From the NCBI RefSeq assembly GCF_027531705.1, contig NZ_JAPZSP010000025.1:1-64000 (forward strand): a DNA stretch of 64,000 nt, read 5' to 3'. Origin of the DNA: Flavobacterium sp. GTDB lineage: Bacteria > Bacteroidota > Bacteroidia > Flavobacteriales > Flavobacteriaceae. The position numbers and the translations under genes are program-made. This document shows, piece after piece, positions 18,402-27,809 of this stretch. The notes beneath the pieces are model-generated. The model was not told the origin of the DNA. It did not search any database and saw only the letters and a list, made by a program, of their open reading frames with translations. Each line of letters begins with the position of its first letter. The first letter of the stretch is position 1.

Positions 18402-19850
18402 ATGGAAAAGATTATTGAAGAAAACAAACAAGGACAAAGTTTAGTTCTTGAAAATAAAAAAGAAAATACCAAAAAACTTTATATTGAAAGTTATGGTTGC
18501 GCTATGAATTTTTCTGATAGCGAAATCGTAGCTTCTATTTTAGTTAATGGTGGTTACAATACAACACAAGTTTTAGAAGAAGCCGATTTGGTTTTGGTAA
18601 ACACTTGCTCAATAAGAGACAAAGCAGAACAAACCATTCGCAAGCGTTTGGAAAAATACAATGCTGTCAAAAGAGAAGTAAATCCTAAAATGAAAGTAGG
18701 TGTTCTAGGCTGTATGGCCGAGCGATTGAAAGAACAATTTCTGGAAGAAGAAAAAATTGTCGATTTGGTTGTTGGTCCAGATGCTTACAAGGATTTGCCA
18801 AATTTATTAGCCGAAGTTGAAGATGGTCGTGATGCGATAAATGTAATTTTATCCAAAGAAGAAACTTACGGAGATATTTCGCCAGTAAGATTAATGAGCA
18901 ACGGAATTACTGCATTGGTTTCAATCACACGTGGTTGTGACAATATGTGCACGTTTTGTGTTGTACCTTTTACTCGCGGTCGTGAACGCAGTCGTGAACC
19001 TCAAAGTATAATGACAGAAATTCAGGATTTATGGAATCAAGGATTCAAAGAAATTACACTTTTAGGTCAAAATGTGGATAGCTATTTATGGTATGGCGGT
19101 GGGTTGAAAAAAGATTTTGACAAAGCAACCGATATGCAAAAAGCTACAGCTGTTGCTTTTGACCAATTACTAGAAATGGTTGCAGTAGCTTTTCCGAAAA
19201 TGCGTATTCGTTTTTCAACTTCTAATCCGCAAGACATGCACGAAGAGGTTTTACATGTAATTGCCAAATATCCAAACATCTGCAAACATATTCACTTGCC
19301 TGTTCAGTCTGGAAGCAATCGTATTTTAAAGGAAATGAATCGCTTACATTCTCGTGAAGAATATATTGAATTAATCAATAAAATCAACTCAATAATTCCA
19401 AATTGCTGTATCACACAAGATATGATAGCTGGTTTCCCAACAGAAACCGAAGAAGATCATCAAGATACTTTGAGTTTAATGGAACATGTGAAATATAGTT
19501 TTGGCTACATGTATGCCTATTCTGAAAGGCCAGGAACACTAGCTGGCAGAAAAATGGAAGATGATGTACCTGAAGAAACAAAATTGCGCAGATTACAAGA
19601 AATTGTCGATTTACAAAGAAAACACAGTGCATTCAGAACGCAAGAATTCTTAGGACAAACAGTAGAAGTTTTAATAGAAAAAGAATCCAAAAAATCGCCA
19701 AATGATTGGTCTGGAAGAAATTCGCAAAGTATAACAGTAGTTTTTCCAAAAGAAAATTACAAAATTGGAGATTTCGTAAACGTAAAAATCACCAATTGCA
19801 CCAGCGGAACGTTAATTGGTAAAGCTGTTGGTTATAGTGAAATGAATTAA
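18402..19850 (+). CDS. miaB: tRNA-2-methylthio-N6-dimethylallyladenosine synthase MiaB
   Basis: 482 residues. An N-terminal UPF0004 domain has the cysteines in ESYGCAMN, LVNTCSIRDKAE and GVLGCMAERL. The radical-SAM core holds CxxxCxxC at Cys179, Cys183 and Cys186 (RGCDNMCTFCVVPFTRGRE). A TRAM domain closes the protein. The IRDKAEQ segment and the full N-terminal domain separate MiaB from RimO and MtaB. It adds the methylthio group at position 37 of tRNAs reading UNN codons. The gene is divergent from topA and followed 4 nt later by the left arm of the inverted-repeat cassette. Confidence 0.96.
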   Translation: MEKIIEENKQGQSLVLENKKENTKKLYIESYGCAMNFSDSEIVASILVNGGYNTTQVLEEADLVLVNTCSIRDKAEQTIRKRLEKYNAVKREVNPKMKVGVLGCMAERLKEQFLEEEKIVDLVVGPDAYKDLPNLLAEVEDGRDAINVILSKEETYGDISPVRLMSNGITALVSITRGCDNMCTFCVVPFTRGRERSREPQSIMTEIQDLWNQGFKEITLLGQNVDSYLWYGGGLKKDFDKATDMQKATAVAFDQLLEMVAVAFPKMRIRFSTSNPQDMHEEVLHVIAKYPNICKHIHLPVQSGSNRILKEMNRLHSREEYIELINKINSIIPNCCITQDMIAGFPTETEEDHQDTLSLMEHVKYSFGYMYAYSERPGTLAGRKMEDDVPEETKLRRLQEIVDLQRKHSAFRTQEFLGQTVEVLIEKESKKSPNDWSGRNSQSITVVFPKENYKIGDFVNVKITNCTSGTLIGKAVGYSEMN

Positions 19851-19853
19851 AAA

Positions 19854-19890
19854 TTTTGCCACAGATTAAAAAGATTTTCACAGATTTTTT
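19854..19890 (+). repeat. Left arm of 37-bp inverted repeat
   Basis: Perfect inverted match to 20320-20356. Core word GCCACAGATTAAAAAGATT. A diverged solo copy in the same orientation is at 55933-55969 (31 of 37 identical by eye). Confidence 0.95.
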
Positions 19891-19938
19891 GAATTTCTTT
19901 TAATCATATTAATATGTGATTAAAAAAGATAAAACGTG

Positions 19939-20310
19939 ATGGAAGGATATAGAGAAGAAGAAACATATAAAATTATCGGTATTTGTATGGAAGTCCATAG
20001 AAATCTTGGACCAGGATTATTGGAAGTCATTTACAAAGATGCATTGGAAATTGAATTTAAAGAAAACAACATTCCTTTTGAAAGAGAAAAGGAATTTTTA
20101 ATTGAATATAAAGGCAAAATATTGCCTCATAAGTTTTACGCTGATTTTATTGTTAATGAAGATATAATATTAGAAGTAAAAGCTGTTAAAGAATTTTCTA
20201 ATGAACACATTGCGCAAGTTTTAAATTACTTAAAAATAGCTGATTCAGAAATTGGCTTGTTGGTTAATTTTCAAACTAAATCGCTTCAATATAAAAGATA
20301 TGTTATATAA
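19939..20310 (+). CDS. GxxExxY protein, PD-(D/E)xK nuclease-like
   Basis: 123 residues from the ATG at 19939 (a GTG directly before it is also in frame). The family motif G26-LL-E29-VI-Y32 is intact (NLGPGLLEVIYKDAL). A PD-(D/E)xK-type active site is also present: Asp69 in FYADFIV, Glu79 and Lys81 in ILEVKA, and a downstream Gln in IAQVLNYL. So the nuclease-fold residues appear complete. Members are widespread small proteins of unknown biological role; catalysis is inferred from the fold. The gene lies alone inside the 37-bp inverted repeats, and the right arm begins 10 nt after its stop. Confidence 0.9.
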   Translation: MEGYREEETYKIIGICMEVHRNLGPGLLEVIYKDALEIEFKENNIPFEREKEFLIEYKGKILPHKFYADFIVNEDIILEVKAVKEFSNEHIAQVLNYLKIADSEIGLLVNFQTKSLQYKRYVI

Positions 20311-20319
20311 TTTAAGTTA

Positions 20320-20356
20320 AAAAAATCTGTGAAAATCTTTTTAATCTGTGGCAAAA
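20320..20356 (-). repeat. Right arm of 37-bp inverted repeat
   Basis: Exact reverse complement of the left arm. It starts 10 nt after the GxxExxY stop codon; as RNA the two arms could pair around the whole gene. Confidence 0.95.
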
Positions 20357-20393
20357 ATAAAAAAATGAGATTTCCTCTCTTCACGAAATAAAT

Positions 20394-21656
20394 ATGGAAA
20401 CAGTACAAAGTATAAAACAACGATTTGAGATTATTGGAAACGATCCAAAGCTTAATCGTGCAATAGAAAAAGCTATTCAGGTTGCTCCTACTGATATTTC
20501 GGTTTTGGTAGCTGGTGAAAGCGGTGTCGGAAAAGAAAATATTCCTAAAATAATTCATTCGCTTTCACATAGAAAACACGGTAAATACATCGCTGTAAAC
20601 TGCGGTGCCATTCCAGAAGGAACAATAGACAGTGAGCTTTTTGGACATGAAAAAGGTGCTTTTACAGGCGCAACTGGAACTCGTGAAGGTTATTTTGAAG
20701 TGGCCGATGGTGGAACAATTTTTCTTGATGAAGTTGGAGAATTACCATTGACAACGCAAGTGCGATTGCTTCGTGTTCTCGAGAATGGTGAATTTATCAA
20801 AGTTGGTTCTTCCCAAGTTCAAAAAACCAATGTTCGTATTGTTGCCGCAACCAATGTTAACTTATTTGAAGCCATCGAAAAAGGGAAATTCCGCGAAGAT
20901 TTGTATTATCGTTTGAGTACGGTTGATATTACTTTGCCGCCGCTTCGTGAGCGAAAAGACGATATTCATTTGCTTTTCAGAAAATTTTCTGCAGATTTTG
21001 CTCATAAATACAAAATGCCTCCATTAAAATTGGATGAAAATGCAGTTCAAGTTTTACAAAAATTTAGATGGAGCGGAAATATTCGTCAATTGCGAAATGT
21101 TGCCGAACAAATTTCTGTTTTAGAGACTAATCGTGATGTTTCTGCCAATACACTTTTATCTTATTTACCCCAAGAAGGCAATAATTTACCAAGCGTAATT
21201 GGTGGAAAAAAAGCCGAAAATGATTTTTCTACCGAAAGAGATATTTTATACAAAGTGCTTTTTGATATGAAAAGTGACTTGAATGATTTAAAAAAATTAA
21301 CTTTGGAATTGATGAAAAATGGTTCAGCAAAAGTTCAGGAAATCAACACCAATTTGATTCAGAAAATTTATGGTTCTAACGAAAGTGAAATTTCATTTGA
21401 AGAAGAACCAAGAACTGCTGTTTACAAACCTGAATATAAAGCACAAAACGAAGACAATGATTTTCAGGAAAACGATGACAATTACCTTTTTGCAGAAACA
21501 GTTGAAGAAGAAGAAATTCTGAAATTAGAACAAAAAGAAATCGAATTAATTAAAAAGTCATTAGAAAAAAACAAAGGAAAAAGAAAAGCTGCTGCCGATG
21601 AATTGGGAATTTCTGAAAGAACTTTGTATAGAAAAATTAAACAATTTGATTTATAA
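20394..21656 (+). CDS. Sigma-54-dependent transcriptional activator, no receiver domain
   Basis: 420 residues. The AAA+ domain starts almost at the N-terminus: Walker A GESGVGKENIPK, the sigma-54 contact loop GAFTGA, Walker B GGTIFLDEVGELP, and the arginine-finger region FREDLYYRLSTVDITLPPLRER. An acidic linker (about 290-375) follows. The C-terminus is a Fis-type helix-turn-helix (KGKRKAAADELGISERTLYRKIKQF). There is no N-terminal regulatory domain, so activity may be set by expression or a partner. Neighbours lptE and groESL suggest an envelope/stress context, and a weak sigma-54-like promoter lies before groES. That link is inference. Confidence 0.92.
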   Translation: METVQSIKQRFEIIGNDPKLNRAIEKAIQVAPTDISVLVAGESGVGKENIPKIIHSLSHRKHGKYIAVNCGAIPEGTIDSELFGHEKGAFTGATGTREGYFEVADGGTIFLDEVGELPLTTQVRLLRVLENGEFIKVGSSQVQKTNVRIVAATNVNLFEAIEKGKFREDLYYRLSTVDITLPPLRERKDDIHLLFRKFSADFAHKYKMPPLKLDENAVQVLQKFRWSGNIRQLRNVAEQISVLETNRDVSANTLLSYLPQEGNNLPSVIGGKKAENDFSTERDILYKVLFDMKSDLNDLKKLTLELMKNGSAKVQEINTNLIQKIYGSNESEISFEEEPRTAVYKPEYKAQNEDNDFQENDDNYLFAETVEEEEILKLEQKEIELIKKSLEKNKGKRKAAADELGISERTLYRKIKQFDL

Positions 21657-21677
21657 AAAAAATATAGTCAAATAATG

Positions 21678-21685
21678 TACTTTTG
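21678..21685 (+). promoter_or_regulatory. Candidate -7 box (TACTTTTG) for lptE
   Basis: TACTTTTG fits TAnnTTTG and ends 27 nt before the lptE ATG. No well-spaced TTG is seen upstream. Confidence 0.4.
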
Positions 21686-21712
21686 AAACGGAAAGTATTT
21701 GAATAAACACTT

Positions 21713-22216
21713 ATGAAAAAAATACATTTTATAGTTGCCATCATTGTTTTGTTCTCGATAAATAGCTGTTCGGTATACAATTTTACAGGAACAGGGAAAA
21801 TTGACGCCAAAACATTTCAGGTAAATTATTTTCAAAATAATGCAGAAATTGTGCAACCGGGAATCGAAAGAACTTTTACTTTGCGCTTACAAGATTTAAT
21901 TCAAAATCAAACCAATCTTAACTTGATTAGTTCTGGTGGAGACTTACTTTATGAAGGTGAAATTGTAGATTTCAGAATCACACCAATGACAGCAACAGCC
22001 GACATTAAAGCCGCACAAAACAGAGTTACTATTGCAGTAAATCTTAGATACAGCAACAAAAACAAGGATACAGACGATTTTGAAAAAAGATATTCATTCT
22101 TTTATGACTATCCTGCCACTTCTCAACTAATCGGAAGAGAATTAGATAATGCTCTTGAAGAAATTTTTGAAAGAATTACACAAGATATTTTTAACGACAC
22201 ACTCGCTAAATGGTAA
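21713..22216 (+). CDS. lptE: LPS assembly lipoprotein LptE
   Basis: 167 residues. Lipoprotein signal peptide MKKIHFIVAIIVLFSINSCS with Cys at position 19. The rest matches the Bacteroidota LptE form: SVYNFTGTGKIDAKTFQVNYF, then ERTFTLRLQDLIQNQTNLNL and GDLLYEGEIVDFRITP. LptE plugs the LptD barrel that inserts lipopolysaccharide into the outer leaflet. It sits between the sigma-54 activator and a TPR gene, 35 nt apart from the latter. Confidence 0.88.
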   Translation: MKKIHFIVAIIVLFSINSCSVYNFTGTGKIDAKTFQVNYFQNNAEIVQPGIERTFTLRLQDLIQNQTNLNLISSGGDLLYEGEIVDFRITPMTATADIKAAQNRVTIAVNLRYSNKNKDTDDFEKRYSFFYDYPATSQLIGRELDNALEEIFERITQDIFNDTLAKW

Positions 22217-22251
22217 TTTATTTTCATAATTTTACAGCTTTAATTTAAAAT

Positions 22252-23109
22252 ATGACAACCTCGGAAATTACAACTTTACTCAACAAACCTTTTTTCGTCA
22301 ATGATACACAAACATCGGCGTTGGAAAATGTTGTGCAAGAATTTCCGTATTTCCAAAGCGCTCGCGCCTTGTATTTAAAAGGGTTGTACAATCAAAATAG
22401 TTTTAAATATAACTACGCTCTAAAAGTTACAGCTGCACATACAACCGACAGAAGTGTTTTGTTCGATTTTATTACTTCGGATGAGTTTACAACCATCAAT
22501 GAAGAAAAAACGACTCCAAGTGAAAGCGAAATTTTAGAAATTTCTGTAGAGAATAGTGTTGTAGTTGCTCCTTTTAAGATTGAGCAATCAATTATAGATT
22601 CTATAAAAGCATCTGGAAACGAGATTGAAGAAAATGAAGAAACTTTAATAGTTGCTGATCCTGTTTTTGAAATAGCAAAAGAAAATTTAGAAATAGGAAA
22701 ACCACTTGAATTTTCGTCAAAAGAGAAACATTCATTTCAGGAATGGTTACAATTGGCAAAAGCAAAACCTATAATTAGAGAAGAAAATACAATTACAAAC
22801 GAAATTTCTGAAACTGATTTAGAAAAGCAAAAAAAAAATGAGTTAATCGATAAATTCATTGAAGCCAATCCGAAAATCCCACAAATTAAACCAAATACTA
22901 CTGCCTCCACCTTTATTTTCGAGCCTTCAAAAGAAGATAATTCTTATTTAATGACCGAAACTTTGGCACGAGTTTATCTGGAACAACATAAATATCAAAA
23001 AGCAATTCAAGCTTATGAAATATTAATTTTGAAATATCCAGAAAAAAGTAGTTTCTTTGCAGACCGAATTTTAGATATTAAAAATTTACAACAAAATAAT
23101 AATACATAA
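22252..23109 (+). CDS. TPR-containing protein of unknown function
   Basis: 285 residues with no signal peptide or membrane helix. The N-terminal part (about 1-80) is conserved in appearance ([37 protein letters not shown]). The middle (about 85-220) is acidic and probably disordered. The C-terminus has one clear tetratricopeptide unit ([27 protein letters not shown]). The stop is 2 nt before secG, so translation may be coupled. It may be a protein-interaction factor of the cytoplasm; no specific role is supported. Confidence 0.75.
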   Translation: MTTSEITTLLNKPFFVNDTQTSALENVVQEFPYFQSARALYLKGLYNQNSFKYNYALKVTAAHTTDRSVLFDFITSDEFTTINEEKTTPSESEILEISVENSVVVAPFKIEQSIIDSIKASGNEIEENEETLIVADPVFEIAKENLEIGKPLEFSSKEKHSFQEWLQLAKAKPIIREENTITNEISETDLEKQKKNELIDKFIEANPKIPQIKPNTTASTFIFEPSKEDNSYLMTETLARVYLEQHKYQKAIQAYEILILKYPEKSSFFADRILDIKNLQQNNNT

Positions 23110-23111
23110 CA

Positions 23112-23459
23112 ATGAGCACATTTTCAATTTTTTTAGTTTTAATAACTATAGTTAGTTTTTTATTAATCATCGTCATTATGGTTCAAAATCCTAAAGGAGG
23201 CGGTTTATCATCTTCTATTGGTGGATCACAAATGCTTGGTGGTGTTCAAAAAACAACTGACTTTTTAGATAAAAGTACATGGACATTAGCAGCAGTATTA
23301 ATGGCATTAATTTTATTATCAAGTTTGAGCTTTACAGGTTCATTAAGCGATTCAGATTCTAAAATCATCGATACTACAGAAGCTGCTGCGCCAGCTAAAG
23401 CAACTACACCAGCAGAAAAAGCGCCAGCTACAACTGCGCCTGTTGCTCCAGCAAAATAA
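23112..23459 (+). CDS. secG: Preprotein translocase subunit SecG
   Basis: 115 residues. Two hydrophobic helices (about 3-22 and 54-72) flank the conserved loop [21 protein letters not shown], shared by all SecG proteins. A C-terminal Ala/Pro/Lys-rich tail (about 90-115) is common in Bacteroidota. SecG is the small auxiliary subunit of SecYEG. It follows the TPR gene by 2 nt and is closed by a strong terminator. Confidence 0.93.
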   Translation: MSTFSIFLVLITIVSFLLIIVIMVQNPKGGGLSSSIGGSQMLGGVQKTTDFLDKSTWTLAAVLMALILLSSLSFTGSLSDSDSKIIDTTEAAAPAKATTPAEKAPATTAPVAPAK

Positions 23460-23480
23460 TATTCAAAAAAACAAATTGAA

Positions 23481-23511
23481 ATGCCAGCCTGTCAAAGCTG
23501 GCATTTTTTTT
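23481..23511 (+). terminator. Terminator after secG
   Basis: ATGCCAGC pairs with GCTGGCAT around an 8-nt loop, followed by eight T. Confidence 0.9.
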
Positions 23512-23534
23512 GGCAAAATGTCAGTTTTTATGTG

Positions 23535-23550
23535 TTGGCATAATTTCTGA
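23535..23550 (+). promoter_or_regulatory. Possible sigma-54-like promoter before groES
   Basis: TTGGCATAATTTCTGA keeps the -24 GG and has a G exactly at the -12 spacing (GA instead of GC). It lies 50 nt before the groES ATG. A related TTGGCAAAATGTCAG sits just upstream. Suggestive only. Confidence 0.3.
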
Positions 23551-23599
23551 AATAACGAATACAACAAATAAATTATAACTTAATTAAAATATATTGATT

Positions 23600-23875
23600 A
23601 TGAGTTTAAGTATTAAACCTCTTTCAGACCGCGTAATTGTTGAACCAGCTGCTGCCGAAACACAAACAGCTTCTGGAATTATCATTCCTGACACTGCCAA
23701 AGAAAAACCTCAAAAAGGAACTGTTGTAGCAGTAGGAAATGGAAAAAAAGACGAGCCAATGACTGTAAAAGTTGGCGATAGTGTCCTTTACGGTAAATAT
23801 GCAGGAACCGATCTAAAATTTGACGGAAAAGATTATTTGATAATGCGTGAGGATGATATTCTAGCAATAATCTAA
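23600..23875 (+). CDS. groES: Co-chaperonin GroES
   Basis: 91 residues from the ATG at 23600; a TTG two codons earlier is not needed. [17 protein letters not shown], the mobile loop [19 protein letters not shown], and [33 protein letters not shown] are all canonical. It caps GroEL during folding cycles. The groEL gene follows after a 57-nt spacer filled by a heptamer array. Confidence 0.97.
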   Translation: MSLSIKPLSDRVIVEPAAAETQTASGIIIPDTAKEKPQKGTVVAVGNGKKDEPMTVKVGDSVLYGKYAGTDLKFDGKDYLIMREDDILAII

Positions 23876-23877
23876 TT

Positions 23878-23913
23878 AGTATTAAGATTTTGAGAATTAA
23901 GTATTAAGACTAA
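23878..23913. repeat. 7-nt tandem array AGNATTA x5 between groES and groEL
   Basis: Units AGTATTA, AGATTTTG (8), AGAATTA, AGTATTA and AGACTAA. It fills most of the groES-groEL spacer and ends 20 nt before the groEL ATG. Confidence 0.7.
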
Positions 23914-23920
23914 AATATAA

Positions 23921-25564
<1,644 letters not shown>

Positions 25565-25569
25565 AACTA

Positions 25570-25597
25570 AGTACGAAGTACAATATTCGAAGTACGA
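25570..25597. repeat. 7-nt tandem array AGTACGA x4 after groEL
   Basis: Units AGTACGA, AGTACAA, TATTCGA and AGTACGA in exact 7-nt register, starting 5 nt past the stop codon. Confidence 0.75.
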
Positions 25598-25608
25598 GGT
25601 TAAAATAA

Positions 25609-25645
25609 AAAATCCGTCTTGTTGAAAAACTTGACGGATTTTGTT
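25609..25645 (+). terminator. Terminator after groEL
   Basis: AAAATCCGTC pairs with GACGGATTTT (10 bp) around a 14-nt loop, with a T-rich tail. Confidence 0.85.
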
Positions 25646-25692
25646 TTATTTCTTTTTAGTATATTATCATAATTTCACAAAAATGATTCACT

Positions 25693-25794
25693 AACTAGCC
25701 CTGATACTGGAATTGTTTGAGCTCTTAACGAAGTTAAAGCGAGTTCCAGTAGCAGGAATTACCATCACTGAAAAAAGCCCAAGCCATTCGCTCC
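25693..25794 (+). ncRNA. Structured repeat element, copy B
   Basis: CTAGCCCTGATACTGGAATT at the 5' side pairs with TTCCAGTAGCAGG at the 3' side: CCTG/CAGG, an A-G mismatch, then eight perfect pairs (TACTGGAA/TTCCAGTA). A 3' block AAAAAGCCCAAGCCATTCGC is shared with copy C at 49022. It lies between convergent groEL and the DedA gene, ending 12 nt from the DedA stop. Confidence 0.55.
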
Positions 25795-25805
25795 TATTTT
25801 CAATT

Positions 25806-26486
25806 CTATTCTTCTAAATGAACTTTTTTCTTGATAAACTTTAAAATTACTGGCAAAGTCGTAACCAATACAATACCAATTACAATATATTCGATATAAT
25901 GTTTCAAATCTATTTGATAGGTGTCAAGGAAAAACTTATACAAATAATGACCTGCAAAAATCAACGAAAACGACCATAAAAAGGCACCAATAACATTAAA
26001 AAACATGAATTTTTTCTTGTCCATTCCAACTATACCAGCAATTACAGGTATAAAAGTTCTAACTATCGGAATAAATTTTGCAAAAAGAACGGCTTTGCTT
26101 CCATGATTTTCAAAAAAGTTTTGAGCGTCATATAAGTATTTCTTTTTAAAAATAAAATTATCAGGTCTTTTAAACAAATAATTCCCACTTTTTTGTCCAT
26201 ACCAATAGCCAAACATATTTCCAAAAATACCCATAAGCGAAATTAATGTTGCAAGCAAAGTAACGTTAAGAAAATCGCTTCCTAATGAAAATTCTCTCAT
26301 TAAAGTTTCGCTGTATATTCCGCATAGAAATAACAAACTATCGCCTGGTAAAAAGAAGCCTGCAAGCAAGCCAGTTTCGGCAAAAATGATGAATAAAACG
26401 ACATACAAACCTATTTTAACACCGCCAAATTCTAATAGAATATAAAATTCAGGGTTGAAGAGTTGTTTCCAATCAAAATCTGTCAT
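25806..26486 (-). CDS. DedA family (SNARE-associated/VTT) membrane protein
   Basis: 226 residues with about five hydrophobic segments. The family hallmarks are present: FAETGLLAGFFLPGDSLLFLCG near residue 36, and the glycine/arginine region FENHGSKAVLFAKFIPIVRTFIPVIAGIVGMDKKKF near 125. DedA proteins are inner-membrane transporters or scramblases linked to lipid carrier recycling and membrane potential in other bacteria. The precise substrate here is unknown. No partner gene: the next minus-strand gene starts about 95 nt away. Confidence 0.9.
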   Translation of the reverse strand: MTDFDWKQLFNPEFYILLEFGGVKIGLYVVLFIIFAETGLLAGFFLPGDSLLFLCGIYSETLMREFSLGSDFLNVTLLATLISLMGIFGNMFGYWYGQKSGNYLFKRPDNFIFKKKYLYDAQNFFENHGSKAVLFAKFIPIVRTFIPVIAGIVGMDKKKFMFFNVIGAFLWSFSLIFAGHYLYKFFLDTYQIDLKHYIEYIVIGIVLVTTLPVILKFIKKKVHLEE

Positions 26487-26580
26487 AAAAAATTGCGTAT
26501 TATTTTAGGGCGTGAAAGTAATTATAATTTATTTGATTTAGTAATCTTACTTGCTTTTTTGACTTAAATATAACATATTT

Positions 26581-27333
26581 TTATTCTTTATAAAAAATCA
26601 AATTTTGCAATAATGTTAATGAAACAGTATGATTCATAACATCACTTCCTGATTTTGAGTTCAATAACTGATTCATGTAGGCAATTTCAAACCGAATACT
26701 ATTTTTATAATTAAACCCTATGCCAGCTAAAAATCTATTTTGATCAAAAAACTTTGAATTCACTTTATTATCACCAATATTTACAAAAATCTCATCCTGC
26801 AAAACAAGATACATTTCTTCATTACCTGATTTAAAATTGGACAAATGAATTACATGTCTATTCAAATATCGAAGTCTATTCTGGTAATTGGTTGCGACTT
26901 TTTGTACAACATCATCTTTTAGTTGAATATCATCTACAAATCTTTGTTCAAGTCTAAATCTATTGGTGAAATTATTTTTGTTATCATTCCATTTATTATT
27001 CAACAGAAATTGTTCCCATATTCTATCTTCATTAAAATACTCATCTAAATCCTTATTAAAAGTATTAATCAATCCGTAACCAATAGTAACCGAAGCATTT
27101 TTATTCAAATTATAAAAACCACCAAAACGAAACAAATTTTGATTACTCATTTTCAACTCATCATCAAGTCTAAAACTGGCTTCTATATGATAACCAAGCT
27201 TAGGGGAAACATTATATTGTCCAACATAAGAAAACCAATTGGCTTGATTATTTTTTATTTCTTGTGAAAAAAATTGTGTTGTAAATAGCAACAAGATTAT
27301 TTTTATTACAACTATAGCTGTTTTATTTCTCAT
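26581..27333 (-). CDS. DUF2490 family outer-membrane protein
   Basis: 250 residues with a signal peptide (through TTQFFSQE). The mature part alternates hydrophobic and polar residues as in a beta-barrel: NWFSYVGQYNVSPKLGYHIEASFRLDDE, then NRFRLEQRFVDD, then RLRYLNR, ending in aromatic QNLIFYKE. This matches DUF2490, a predicted barrel family of unknown role. It is 35 nt downstream of the HMA gene on the same strand, so it may belong to the same transcript as the metal-related group. Confidence 0.8.
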   Translation of the reverse strand: MRNKTAIVVIKIILLLFTTQFFSQEIKNNQANWFSYVGQYNVSPKLGYHIEASFRLDDELKMSNQNLFRFGGFYNLNKNASVTIGYGLINTFNKDLDEYFNEDRIWEQFLLNNKWNDNKNNFTNRFRLEQRFVDDIQLKDDVVQKVATNYQNRLRYLNRHVIHLSNFKSGNEEMYLVLQDEIFVNIGDNKVNSKFFDQNRFLAGIGFNYKNSIRFEIAYMNQLLNSKSGSDVMNHTVSLTLLQNLIFYKE

Positions 27334-27368
27334 TTTGTAAATATACCAAAATAAAAAAACAACTAACT

Positions 27369-27713
27369 TTATTTTCTTTCATAAAGACAGCAACTATGAA
27401 GTCTTTCATAATCTCCATCGGTAGATTTTACTCCATCTGTATCGTGTCCAACCTTTGCAACGGCTTTTTTTACATCTAGCAATGAACACTTTTCTTCATT
27501 AATTATCAAATGTAAAGTATGATCATCAATGTGCCATTCTGCACTTTTTACGCCTTTAACAGAATAAGCGGCTTTTTCAATTCTCTTTTTGCATTGCTCA
27601 CAATTACCATTGACTTCGGTGTCGTATTTAGCGTTTTTATTTTTTGTTTCTTGTGCTTGTGCTGAAAGTGCTACAAACAGTAACAACATTCCAAAAATTA
27701 TATTTTTACTCAT
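27369..27713 (-). CDS. Exported heavy-metal-associated (HMA) domain protein
   Basis: 114 residues. A signal peptide (LLLFVALSAQAQE) is followed by one HMA ferredoxin-like domain. The metal pair is CEQC in NGNCEQCKKRIEKAAYSVKGV, a variant of the usual MxCxxC in which the Met position is Gly. The C-terminus LHSCCLYERK has two more cysteines that may add ligands. It is likely a periplasmic soft-metal (copper-like) carrier. It lies downstream of a TonB-dependent receptor and the cysteine-rich HYC_CC_PP gene, supporting a shared metal task (inference). Confidence 0.85.
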   Translation of the reverse strand: MSKNIIFGMLLLFVALSAQAQETKNKNAKYDTEVNGNCEQCKKRIEKAAYSVKGVKSAEWHIDDHTLHLIINEEKCSLLDVKKAVAKVGHDTDGVKSTDGDYERLHSCCLYERK

Positions 27714-27768
27714 GCTTTTATATTTGTTTTTTTGTATTCGAGAATCTTCGATTTCATTTTTTTATATT

Positions 27769-27806
27769 TTATTGTTATTGAATTTGAATTTTGATATTGT
27801 AATTGA
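27769..27806. repeat. 6-nt tandem array NNATTG x6
   Basis: ATTG/TTTG words recur at 27771, 27777, 27783, 27790, 27796 and 27802, a period of 6 with one 7. It is in the spacer between the TonB receptor stop and the HMA gene. Same word as the murG-murC array. Confidence 0.55.
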
Positions 27807-27809
27807 TTT

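Larger units (their letters stand above)
19854..20356. mobile_element. 503-bp cassette: GxxExxY gene between perfect 37-bp inverted repeats
   Basis: The left arm (19854-19890) and right arm (20320-20356) are exact reverse complements over 37 nt, reading inward from TTTTGCCACAGATT. They enclose one gene plus about 50 nt of leader. The cassette fits tightly between the miaB stop and the next gene's start 38 nt on. No target-site duplication is evident; flanks are A-rich. Each arm is itself built of three related words (CACAGATTA, AGATTTT, CACAGATTT). I infer a nuclease-linked repeat unit rather than a classical IS, because no transposase is present. Confidence 0.65.

Noticed and set aside
19854..20356. 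Cassette as a classical insertion sequence
   Set aside because: No transposase and no target duplication seen; the single gene is a nuclease-like GxxExxY protein.
27714..27768. Possible small gene or regulator in the HMA-TonB receptor spacer
   Set aside because: No frame with a plausible start; sequence is T-rich with an array only.
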